Shown piece by piece: positions 55,892 to 63,378 of a stretch of DNA of 64,000 nucleotides. Location: NCBI RefSeq assembly GCF_001571145.1, contig NZ_BCTF01000007.1, positions 62,001-126,000 of the forward strand. Reading direction: 5' to 3'. Source of the stretch: Hydrogenophaga flava NBRC 102514 (GTDB lineage: Bacteria > Pseudomonadota > Gammaproteobacteria > Burkholderiales > Burkholderiaceae_C). Numbering within the stretch: position 1 is the first letter of the stretch; each line of letters begins with the position of its first letter. The notes under the pieces are model-generated. The model made no database searches. It saw only the letters and a program-made list of their open reading frames with translations, and was not told the origin of the DNA. The position numbers and the translations under genes are program-made.

Positions 55892-56557
55892 ATGGATTTC
55901 GCCCTCTACCTTCTCGACTTCATCCTGCACGTGGACAAGCACCTGCAGGCCTTTGTGCAAACCTACGGCGCCTGGGTGTATGCCCTGCTGTTCCTCATCA
56001 TCTTTGTCGAGACCGGCCTGGTGGTCATGCCCTTCCTGCCGGGCGACTCGCTGCTGTTCATCGTGGGCGCGCTGTGTGGCGCCGGGCTGATGGACTGGTC
56101 GATCGCGGCGGGGCTGATGCTGGCGGCCGCCATTCTGGGTGACCAGACCAACTACAGCATCGGGCGCTACTTTGGCCCGAAGGTGTTCCAGTGGGAGAAC
56201 TCGCGCTTCTTCAACAAGAACGCCTTCAACCAGGCCCACAACTTCTACGAGCGCTACGGCGGCGTGACCATCATCCTGGCGCGCTTCATGCCCTTCATCC
56301 GCACCTTCGCGCCCTTCGTGGCGGGCGTGGCCGAGATGACGCGCAGCAAGTTCACCGCCTACAACGTGGTGGGCGCGGTGATCTGGGTGATCGGCCTGAC
56401 GGCCGCGGGCTATTTCTTCGGCAACCTGCCCTGGGTCCAGGCCAACCTGTCCAAGATCATCTGGGCGCTGATCTTCGTGCCGGGCCTGATCGCCATCTTC
56501 GGCGGCTGGCGCGCCGCGAAGGCCGAGAAAGCCCGGGCTGCGGCGGGGCAGGCCTGA
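55892..56557 (+). CDS. DedA-family membrane protein
   Basis: This 221-residue inner-membrane protein has about five helices. DedA marks are LIIFVETGLVVMPFLPGDS near residue 40, GDQTNYSIGRYFG and the NFYERYGGVTIILARFMPFIRTF segment with its conserved Arg residues. Members are undecaprenyl-phosphate or lipid transporters affecting membrane potential and peptide resistance. It is divergent from mutL and convergent with the amidase, whose stop is directly adjacent. Confidence 0.93.
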   Translation: MDFALYLLDFILHVDKHLQAFVQTYGAWVYALLFLIIFVETGLVVMPFLPGDSLLFIVGALCGAGLMDWSIAAGLMLAAAILGDQTNYSIGRYFGPKVFQWENSRFFNKNAFNQAHNFYERYGGVTIILARFMPFIRTFAPFVAGVAEMTRSKFTAYNVVGAVIWVIGLTAAGYFFGNLPWVQANLSKIIWALIFVPGLIAIFGGWRAAKAEKARAAAGQA

Positions 56558-57952
56558 TCAGGCCTGCTGCTTGCGCGCCAGCGGCGGGTTCGCCGAGAAG
56601 TACTTGACGATGCCCTTGAGCAGGGCGTCGGCCAGCTGGTTCTGGTAGGCCTCGCTGCGCAGCCGGGCCTCTTCGTCGGGGTTGCTGATGAAGGCCGTTT
56701 CCACCAGCACGCTGGGAATGTCCGGCGCCTTGAGCACCGCAAACCCGGCCTGCTCCACGCGCGGCTTGTGAAGCTTGCCCACGCGGCCCACCTCGGTCAG
56801 CATCGCGCCGCCCAGTTTGAGGCTGTCCTTGATCTGGGCCGTGGTGCTCATGTCCAGCAGGGCGCGCGCCACGGTCGCATCCTTGGACTTGACGTTGATC
56901 CCGCCAACCAGGTCGGCGGCGTTTTCCTTGTTGGCCATCCAGCGCGCGGCCGCGCTGCTGGCGCCCTTGGTGCTGAGCGCAAAGATGCTCGCACCCTGCG
57001 GCCGCGGCGTCATGAAGGCGTCGGCGTGGACGCTGATGAACAGGTCGGCGCGTACCCGCTGCGCCTTTCTCACCCGCGTGCCCAGGGGCACGAAGAAGTC
57101 GGCGTCGCGCGTCATGTAGGCGCGCATTGGGTTGCCGTTGACCGTGGTCGCGTTGATGCGGTCGCGCAGCTTCTGGGCCACCTGCAGCACCACGTCCTTC
57201 TCCTGCGTGCCACCGGGGCCGATGGCGCCCGGGTCTTCGCCGCCGTGGCCCGGGTCGAGCGCCACGATGATCAGTCGTTCGGTTTTTTTCCCGGGTGCGG
57301 CCTTCGGCTCACCGGCTGGGGCGGGTTTGCCGGCGGTGGCGCCGGGCGCCTTGGGCGGTGCCGGTTTGTCGTGGCGGGCGATGAGGTCGGCCAGCGGGTC
57401 GTCCGCTGGCGTGGCCGGCATGTCCCGCAGCTCGGCGCCCAGCAGGTCGGCGGCGCGTTGGGCCGATTCGTCGACCGCGGCCGTGTGCTGGCGGATCAGT
57501 TCCTCGAACGGGTCGACCGTCTGCACCGGGTAGAGGTCGAGCACCAGCCGGTGGCCATAGGCCGCGACCGGTTCCAGGTTGAACACCTGCGGCTTGATCG
57601 GCTTTTTCAGGTCCACCGTCAGCCGCGCGACGTTGGCACTGACCGGGGCGACGCGGATGGCCGCAATGTTCGGGTCGTCGCTCTGCAGCTTGCCGACCAG
57701 CTCGCGCATGCCTTCGATGAGGTCGATGCCCTCGATGTCGACCACCAGCCGCGACGCCTGGTCGACCGTGGTCTTCTGTGCCTTGAGCTCGCCGTCGGAC
57801 TCGATGGTCACGCGCGTGTAGTCCTGCGCCGGCCAGATGCGCACCGCCACCACGCGCCCTGCGCGAGCCAGGTGCGGCGCACCGATCAGCAGCACCAGCG
57901 CGCCGGCCTGCAACAGGCGGCGGCGGTCGGGTTGGTGCGGTGGTCGGATCAT
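56558..57952 (-). CDS. amiC: N-acetylmuramoyl-L-alanine amidase (AmiC-type)
   Basis: This 464-residue cell-wall hydrolase cuts the amide bond between MurNAc and the peptide at division sites. An N-terminal twin-arginine-like signal, DRRRLLQAGALVLLIGAP, is followed by an AMIN domain at about 35-140 (RIWPAQDYTRVTIESDGELK). A Pro- and Ala-rich linker leads to the amidase_3 catalytic domain from about 225 (IIVALDPGHGGEDPGAIG, FISVHADAF, SVLVETAFISNPDEEARL with the zinc and catalytic Glu). Its start overlaps the tsaE stop by four bases. Confidence 0.95.
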   Translation of the reverse strand: MIRPPHQPDRRRLLQAGALVLLIGAPHLARAGRVVAVRIWPAQDYTRVTIESDGELKAQKTTVDQASRLVVDIEGIDLIEGMRELVGKLQSDDPNIAAIRVAPVSANVARLTVDLKKPIKPQVFNLEPVAAYGHRLVLDLYPVQTVDPFEELIRQHTAAVDESAQRAADLLGAELRDMPATPADDPLADLIARHDKPAPPKAPGATAGKPAPAGEPKAAPGKKTERLIIVALDPGHGGEDPGAIGPGGTQEKDVVLQVAQKLRDRINATTVNGNPMRAYMTRDADFFVPLGTRVRKAQRVRADLFISVHADAFMTPRPQGASIFALSTKGASSAAARWMANKENAADLVGGINVKSKDATVARALLDMSTTAQIKDSLKLGGAMLTEVGRVGKLHKPRVEQAGFAVLKAPDIPSVLVETAFISNPDEEARLRSEAYQNQLADALLKGIVKYFSANPPLARKQQA

Positions 57953-58452
57953 GTGTTCAGGGCGGCCAGCAGACGCCGGCCGGTGTCGGTGAAGGCCTGT
58001 ATCGTCACCTGGCGCGGGCCGTCGGTGAAGTCGGTGTCGTCACCGGGTGTTTCCTCCGGCCCGATGGTCAGTGCCGCGTCCACCGCGCCCATGAGGCCGG
58101 CGGCGCGCTCGGGCCATTCCACCAGCTTGAGACCGGGGTTTGCAAACAGTTCCCGAAAACCCGCGTCTTCCCACTCGCGCGGGTCGCCGAAGCGGTAGAA
58201 ATCGAAGTGCCAGGCTGACAGGGCGCCGTGCGGCCCGGCCTCGGCGCGGTGCGGCTCGACCACCGCGTAGGTCGGGCTCTTGATGCGGCCCTGCACGCCC
58301 AGCGCGCGCAGCAGGTGGCGCACGAAGGTGGTCTTGCCCGCGCCCAGGTCGCCGGCCAGCGTCAGCGTGGCGTTCGCGATTGCGGGCGACGTGGCCAGGC
58401 GCTGCGCGAAGGCGGCGGTGGCGGCCTCGTTTGCCCAACGCCCGTTCCACAC
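57949..58452 (-). CDS. tsaE: tRNA threonylcarbamoyladenosine biosynthesis ATPase TsaE
   Basis: This protein of about 167 residues works with TsaB and TsaD to make t6A37 in tRNAs. It has Walker A GDLGAGKTTFVRHLLRALG, the YAVVEPH and FDFYRFGDPREWEDAGF segments, and the C-terminal VEWPERA. The start is uncertain. The frame is open to an ATG at 58566, but that would overlap the divergent queG gene by about 75 bases. A GTG at 58452 gives the usual length and is used here. Its stop overlaps amiC by four bases. Confidence 0.88.
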   Translation of the reverse strand: MWNGRWANEAATAAFAQRLATSPAIANATLTLAGDLGAGKTTFVRHLLRALGVQGRIKSPTYAVVEPHRAEAGPHGALSAWHFDFYRFGDPREWEDAGFRELFANPGLKLVEWPERAAGLMGAVDAALTIGPEETPGDDTDFTDGPRQVTIQAFTDTGRRLLAALNT

Positions 58453-58491
58453 GGCACTCTCCGGGGAGGGCGTTCCTACAATGGGCGGACG

Positions 58492-59580
58492 ATGCGATCC
58501 GGTTTCGATGCTGCTCAACTGATGGTTCAGGTTCAGGCCTGGGGCCGGGAACTGGGATTCTCCCAAATCGGGGTGGCCGGCGTCGACCTCTCAAGCGCCG
58601 AACAGGGCCTTCAGTCGTGGCTGGCGGCCGGATTTCACGGCGGCATGGACTACATGGCGCGCCACGGCCTCAAGCGTGCCCGCCCGGCCGAGCTGGTGCC
58701 CGGCACCGTCAGCGTGATCACCGCGCGCATGGACTACCTGCCGCGCAGCACGCCCGAGGGCTGGCAGGCGCACGAGCTTGCGCGGCTGCAGCGGCCCGGC
58801 GAGGCCATCGTCTCGGTCTATGCCCGGGGCCGCGATTACCACAAGGTGCTGCGCAGCCGCCTGCAGCAGCTGGCCGAGCGCATCGACGCCGCCGTCGGCC
58901 CGCTGGGCCACCGCGTGTTCACCGACTCGGCGCCCGTGCTCGAAGCCGAGCTCGCCCGCCGCAGCGGCCAGGGCTGGCGCGGCAAACACACGCTGATCCT
59001 CAGCCGCGAGGGCGGTTCGATGGCCTTCCTCGGCGAGATCTACCTCGACCTCGCCATGCCACCCACCGCAGCGGTCAGCGACCACTGCGGCGCCTGCAGC
59101 GCCTGCATCGACGCCTGCCCCACGCAGGCCATCGTCGCGCCCTACCGGCTCGACGCACGCCGTTGCATCTCTTACCTCACCATCGAACACGAGGGGCCGA
59201 TTCCGGAAGACCTGCGCCCGCTGATCGGCAACCGCATCTACGGCTGCGACGACTGCCAGCTCGTCTGCCCCTGGAACAAGTTCGCGCAGCGCAGCCCGCT
59301 GCCCGACTTCGACCCGCGCGAGGGCCTGACCGGCGCGACCCTGGTGGAGCTGTTCGGCTGGAGCGAAGAAGAATTCCTGCGCCGCACCGAAGGCAGCCCG
59401 ATCCGCCGCATCGGCCACGTGCGCTGGCTGCGCAACATTGCGGCGGCCATGGGCAACGCGCTGGGCCGCAACGACGACCCCGCTGTGCGGGTAGCACTGA
59501 CCGGCCGGCAGCACCATCCGGACGCCACGGTGCGCGAAGCCGTGTCGTGGGCACTGGACCGCCACGCGCCGGTGGTCTGA
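58492..59580 (+). CDS. queG: Epoxyqueuosine reductase
   Basis: This 362-residue cobalamin- and iron-sulfur-dependent enzyme completes queuosine in tRNA. Two [4Fe-4S] motifs are visible: CGACSACIDACPTQAI and CDDCQLVCPWNKFA. The N-terminal cobalamin-binding part has the FHGGMDYMARH segment and the DYLP region. Start at 58492 fits the usual N-terminus; the Met at 58522 is an alternative. It is divergent from tsaE. Confidence 0.95.
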   Translation: MRSGFDAAQLMVQVQAWGRELGFSQIGVAGVDLSSAEQGLQSWLAAGFHGGMDYMARHGLKRARPAELVPGTVSVITARMDYLPRSTPEGWQAHELARLQRPGEAIVSVYARGRDYHKVLRSRLQQLAERIDAAVGPLGHRVFTDSAPVLEAELARRSGQGWRGKHTLILSREGGSMAFLGEIYLDLAMPPTAAVSDHCGACSACIDACPTQAIVAPYRLDARRCISYLTIEHEGPIPEDLRPLIGNRIYGCDDCQLVCPWNKFAQRSPLPDFDPREGLTGATLVELFGWSEEEFLRRTEGSPIRRIGHVRWLRNIAAAMGNALGRNDDPAVRVALTGRQHHPDATVREAVSWALDRHAPVV

Positions 59581-59591
59581 ATCCCCTGTTT

Positions 59592-59637
59592 GGTTGATGC
59601 AGTCAACCTTGTGGCAAAATGGTTGACACTATCAACA
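59592..59637 (+). promoter_or_regulatory. Two GTTGA-N5-TCAAC inverted repeats upstream of the DUF2798 gene
   Basis: The first copy is GGTTGA-TGCAG-TCAACC at 59592-59608, a perfect inverted repeat. The second is GGTTGA-CACTA-TCAACA at 59621-59637. The centres are 29 bp apart, so both lie on nearly the same DNA face. They are typical of TetR- or MarR-type operators. No regulator gene is adjacent. Confidence 0.6.
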
Positions 59638-59654
59638 TGAAAGCCAAGCCATGA
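59637..59654 (+). CDS. Five-codon upstream ORF overlapping the DUF2798 start
   Basis: ATG AAA GCC AAG CCA TGA encodes MKAKP and its stop overlaps the ATG at 59651 as ATGA. The DUF2798 gene has no strong ribosome site of its own. The tiny ORF could couple translation, but it may be a chance occurrence. Confidence 0.25.
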   Translation: MKAKP

Positions 59655-60118
59655 CACCGTTCCGCAAATTCCAGGCCCTGTACCCCGTCTTCCTTATCTC
59701 CATCACCATCGCCCTGTGCATCACCGGTCTGGTGACCTGGCTGCAGACCGGCACCGGCGGCGACTTCCTGCAGCGCTGGCTCAAGGCTGCCGCCATGGCC
59801 GTGGTGGTCATGCTGCCGCTGGGCAGTCTGGTCATGGTGCAGGTCGGGCGCATCGTCAGCCGCTGGTGGGGCCACCACAGCGAACTGCGCCAGCGCATCG
59901 TGTTCGCGCTGCTCATGGGCCTGTCGATGGAAGCGCTGGCCACCGGCATGGCCACCGGCGCCAACCTGGGCCTGAGTGTGGACGCCCTTGCCCAGTGGGT
60001 CCACGCCTACGTGCGTGCCCTGCCGCTGGGGTTGTGCATCGGCCTGCTCATGGCTTTCGTCGTGCGGCCGTGGCTGCAGGCCCGGATGCTGCGGTACGGG
60101 ATGGGGCCGAAGGCGTGA
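59651..60118 (+). CDS. DUF2798 membrane protein
   Basis: This 155-residue membrane protein has four predicted helices in two similar halves, each with the DUF2798 pattern. The first half is around FLISITIALCITGLVTWLQT, and the second around FALLMGLSMEALATGMATGA with a later helix LPLGLCIGLLMAFVVRPWLQ. Function of the family is unknown. The start follows two inverted repeats that may be an operator. The downstream region is a decayed Rhs locus. Confidence 0.82.
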   Translation: MTPFRKFQALYPVFLISITIALCITGLVTWLQTGTGGDFLQRWLKAAAMAVVVMLPLGSLVMVQVGRIVSRWWGHHSELRQRIVFALLMGLSMEALATGMATGANLGLSVDALAQWVHAYVRALPLGLCIGLLMAFVVRPWLQARMLRYGMGPKA

Positions 60119-60119
60119 C

Positions 60120-60225
60120 GGCCTGAGGGTAGGGCGGAACGCCCGTGGCCTGCGACAGGTGCTCTGCGGAGTAGTAGACCAGTGGTTTGCCCAGCAGGCT
60201 GGTGATGCCGTTGAACAAGTGCAAG
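60120..60225 (-). pseudogene. Short Rhs-core fragment (second copy)
   Basis: Read on the minus strand this stretch encodes NGITSLLGKPLVYYSAEHLS followed by QATGVPPYPQA. It is clearly related to SLLGKTLQYDTAGRLSEATG at the beginning of the other Rhs remnant at 60540-61461. DNA similarity includes GCCCAGCAGGCTGGTGATG in both. It is a broken leftover of a second Rhs module and is not expected to be translated. Confidence 0.7.
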
Positions 60226-60253
60226 ACCTGCCCTGCAGAAGACCGCTACGGCT

Positions 60254-60529
60254 TCAGGCGCCGTCGGCCTTTCGCACATAGCCCCAGGTTAAGAGGACAA
60301 GCACGAATGCGAATCCGAAGATGGCCAGTACATCAGTTCTGGATCCGCTCCCGTCCCAGAACTGCAATAGGACTGTAGTCGGTGCGAACACCCATGTGGG
60401 AACCGAGATGGCGAGAAGCGGCCTTCCCATCCGTGCGAGCTTGCCAGACAAAAAGAAGCCTCCGTACACAGAGCAAACAGCACCGAGCCACACGGCGGTT
60501 GGTAGCCATGAGGATGACTGACTCTCCAT
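60254..60529 (-). CDS. Small membrane protein, candidate Rhs immunity protein
   Basis: This 91-residue protein has three predicted helices (WLPTAVWLGAVCSVYGGFFL, LLAISVPTWVFAPTTVLLQF and VLAIFGFAFVLVLLTWGYV). It starts ten bases after the stop of the Rhs toxin tip on the same strand, with a GGAG site five bases before the ATG. In Rhs loci this position usually encodes the immunity protein for the toxin just upstream. I know no family match, so the call rests on gene order. Confidence 0.55.
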   Translation of the reverse strand: MESQSSSWLPTAVWLGAVCSVYGGFFLSGKLARMGRPLLAISVPTWVFAPTTVLLQFWDGSGSRTDVLAIFGFAFVLVLLTWGYVRKADGA

Positions 60530-60539
60530 TTATGCTCCA

Positions 60540-61461
60540 TCAAAAACCTAGGTTGTCCCAGAAGTTCCGAACAAGGTGCGGCATGTTCTCTTTGGCCTTC
60601 GCTCGGAGGCAGTCGCACTCTGCCGAGTTGCCGAACGGCGTATATGGCCGGAGCGGTGATGTCGCCTTGACTGCGAATCCACTAGTCTGAGTTCCGGCAA
60701 CGAAAGACCAGGGAGCGGTACGAAAAAATCCATTCATGAAGGTGGGGCCGACCAGGCCAAAACCTGCGGATATGACCACCTTGTTGAGGTCTACGCATCG
60801 CGCAGCCTCCTCCAATGTCGCACCGTCAAACTTCATAAGTGCCCAAAGCTGCCCACCCCCCATCCAGCCCAATCGGATCAGCCTTGGTATACCGCCCGAC
60901 CCGCGGGTCGTAGAAGCGGTGCCAGTTGTAGAACAGCTCGTTGCCATCGTCAATCTGGCCGGGGTAGCGGAGTTGGTAGTTCACCGGGGCTTGCCCAGCC
61001 GCTGGCGTGCTCTGCGGCGCAATCTCCCCAAAGCCGCTGTAAGGCCACTGCCACCGTGTCTGCCCGGCCGAGTCGCTGAGCCTGCGCGGCGTGTTCAGAT
61101 GATCCGCATGCACCGCGTAGTGGGTGCCGTCGATCACCGCCGCAATCGGCATCGGCCCCGAGGCGGTGGGCAGCCAGATGTGTTCGGTGGTGGACCGCAG
61201 GGAGGTGGCCAGGCGGCGCGTGGTCTGCGACAGCAGATTGAAGCCCTCCAGCCCGTAGCTGAACACGCTCTGCTCCAGATCGTTCTCGCGCAGCAAACGC
61301 TGGCCCCAGCCGTTGTAGCGGCTGAGCGTGGTCTGAGCGCCCGAGCAGTTCACCCCGGTGGGGCAAGGCGGAACACCCGTGGCCTCCGAGAGGCGCCCGG
61401 CGGTGTCGTACTGCAGCGTCTTGCCCAGCAGGCTGGTGATGTCGCCGGCGGCGTTGCTCAC
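60540..61461 (-). pseudogene. Truncated, frameshifted Rhs protein with C-terminal toxin tip
   Basis: The core part (61461 down to about 60866) has Rhs repeats (TLQYDTAGRLSEATG, HADHLNTPRRLSDSAGQTRW) and the core end RFYDPRVGRYTKADPIGLDG. It stops early at 60826. After a run of six G on the minus strand (60856-60861), the reading frame that continues with GGQLWALMKFDGATLEEAAR is one base off and runs to 60540, ending VRNFWDNLGF. Removing one G would join them. The beginning is also cut: an in-frame stop is just upstream of 61461 and no large upstream Rhs part exists. The variable tip is of unknown activity. It may be an orphan tip or a phase-variable gene. Confidence 0.75.
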
Positions 61462-61482
61462 TCAACTTGCGCGAATTGGGAC

Positions 61483-61629
61483 TCACTCCAAGAGCATGAG
61501 CAAAACGACGATTGCCGAACCGACCACGACATCAACGATGAGCCATGTTCCCCATCCCCATTGCTCCGGGTGGACCCCTTGTCGTTCCGGGTTCATCTCG
61601 CTATGGCTGGAAGGTTTGTTCGTGGGCAT
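61483..61629 (-). CDS. Small single-helix protein (48 residues)
   Basis: This short open frame begins MPTNKPSSHSEMNPERQGVH and ends in a membrane segment, GTWLIVDVVVGSAIVVLLML. It lies between the acyl-CoA ligase stop and the Rhs remnant, on the same strand, and is too short for ordinary gene calls. The polar N-terminus followed by one helix is like small membrane proteins. It could be a remnant of an Rhs-associated gene. No family recognised. Confidence 0.4.
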   Translation of the reverse strand: MPTNKPSSHSEMNPERQGVHPEQWGWGTWLIVDVVVGSAIVVLLMLLE

Positions 61630-61657
61630 GAGGCAATGTGGCGTATCGGCCCGCAGA

Positions 61658-63232
61658 TCACGTCGAGTACGCCCGCCGCAACTCCCGCTTCAACAGCTTC
61701 CCGCTCGGGTTCTTCGGCAGCGCTTCCGCAAACACCACGCGCTTGGGGCATTTGAAATGTGCCATGTGTTCGCTGCAATGCGCCATCACCTCGTCCTCGC
61801 TCAATGACTGCCCCGCCTTGACCACGATCACGGCGGTCACCGCTTCCACCCATTTCGGGTCGGGCAGACCGATCACCGCCACCTCGCTCACGGCGGGCAG
61901 GCGGTAGATCATTTCTTCCACCTCGCGGCTGGCAACGTTTTCGCCTCCGGTCTTGATCATGTCCTTCTTGCGGTCGACGACGGTGATGTAGCCCTCGGCG
62001 TCGATGGTGGCGAGGTCGCCGCTGTGGAACCAGTCGCCGCTGAAGCTGGCGGCGGTCTTCTCCGGGTCGTTGAAGTAGCCGAGCATCAGGTGCGGCGAGC
62101 GGTGCACGATTTCGCCGACCTCGCCCACGGCCACGTCCTGCATGTCGTCGTTCACCACGCGGGTTTCGACGTTGATGACGGCCTTGCCACACGAACCCGG
62201 TTTGCGCAGCTGGTCTTCGGGCGGCAGCATGGTCGCCAGCGGCGCAATCTCGGTCTGGCCGTAGAGGTTCCACAGGCGCACGTTCGGCAGGCGCGCGGCC
62301 AGCTCCTTCAGGACCTCGACCGGCATGATGGATGCGCCGTAGTAGCCCTTGGCCAGATGCTTCAGCTTCTCCGCGTCGAACAGCGGCGAGCGCAGCAGCG
62401 CGATCCACACCGTGGGCGGCGCGAAGAAGCTGGTGATCTGGTGCTGCTCCAGCAGCGCCAGCAGGTGGTCGGGCGTGGGTTTGCCGGTGATGACGTTGCG
62501 GCTGCCGATGTAGATGGCGGGGCCGAAGAACACGTCCAGCTGCGCGCAGTGGTAGAGCGGCAGGGCGTGCAGTGTGCGGTCGGCCTCGGCCACCTCGGCG
62601 TTGATGACGCAGCTGACGTACTGCCACAGCACCGCGTCGTGCGTGAGCATGGCGCCTTTGGGCATGGACTCGGTGCCGCTGGTGTAGACGATCTGGGCCA
62701 GGTCGTGGCTCTGCGTGCCCACGGCGGGCAGCGCGTCGGTGCAGGCAGCGAGCTCGTCGAAGCGGTGCATGCCCGGTGCCGGCTCGGTGGCGTCTTCGCT
62801 GGGCAGCCAGATGAACTGTTTGACCTGCGTCTCCAGCGCCGAGGCCTCGCGCGCCAGGCCGGCCAGGCCGCTGTCGGTGGCCAGCGTACGGGCGCCGGCG
62901 TGGCGCAGGATGTAGGCGACTTCTTCCGCCTTGAGCATGAAGTTGATCGGCACCAGCACCGCACCGCGCCGGGCCAGCGCGAAGCGCAGCGCCGCGAAGC
63001 CGTGCGAGTTGCGCGCCAGCACCGCCACCTTGTCGCCTTCGCCGACGCCGATCGCGTTCAGGCCCGCCGCCAGCCGCGTGACCAGGGCGTCGAACTCGGC
63101 GTAGGTCCAGCTGGTGGCGCCGCAGGTGATGGCGGGCTTGCCCGGCAGCCGCAGCGCGGTGCGGTGCAGCGCGTCCGCGATGGTCTGGCGGCGGATGGCG
63201 GGGGCGAGCGGGGGCAGGGGCTTGGCGGTCAT
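61658..63232 (-). CDS. Long-chain/aryl acyl-CoA ligase (AMP-forming)
   Basis: This 524-residue member of the adenylate-forming superfamily activates a carboxylic acid as an acyl-AMP and then acyl-CoA. Motifs are IVYTSGTESMPKGAMLTH, LYGQTEIAP, GDWFHSGDLATID and the C-terminal hinge VDRKKDMIKTGGENV, with the catalytic Lys in NPSGKLLKRE. Medium- or long-chain fatty acids are likely substrates, but aromatic acids cannot be ruled out. It is divergent from the permease that closes the window. Confidence 0.92.
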   Translation of the reverse strand: MTAKPLPPLAPAIRRQTIADALHRTALRLPGKPAITCGATSWTYAEFDALVTRLAAGLNAIGVGEGDKVAVLARNSHGFAALRFALARRGAVLVPINFMLKAEEVAYILRHAGARTLATDSGLAGLAREASALETQVKQFIWLPSEDATEPAPGMHRFDELAACTDALPAVGTQSHDLAQIVYTSGTESMPKGAMLTHDAVLWQYVSCVINAEVAEADRTLHALPLYHCAQLDVFFGPAIYIGSRNVITGKPTPDHLLALLEQHQITSFFAPPTVWIALLRSPLFDAEKLKHLAKGYYGASIMPVEVLKELAARLPNVRLWNLYGQTEIAPLATMLPPEDQLRKPGSCGKAVINVETRVVNDDMQDVAVGEVGEIVHRSPHLMLGYFNDPEKTAASFSGDWFHSGDLATIDAEGYITVVDRKKDMIKTGGENVASREVEEMIYRLPAVSEVAVIGLPDPKWVEAVTAVIVVKAGQSLSEDEVMAHCSEHMAHFKCPKRVVFAEALPKNPSGKLLKRELRRAYST

Positions 63233-63378
63233 GGGCGAAATCTCCTGTTACAGCGAAGGCGGGTTGGCCGGCGCAAGATCGGCCCATTGAAAACCAGCCG
63301 CGCCCGTTTGCCATGGGCGTTTCCACCATGCCGCGCGCCGGGTCTGTCGCCTGGGTGTCGCGGGCTATCATCCTTCGC

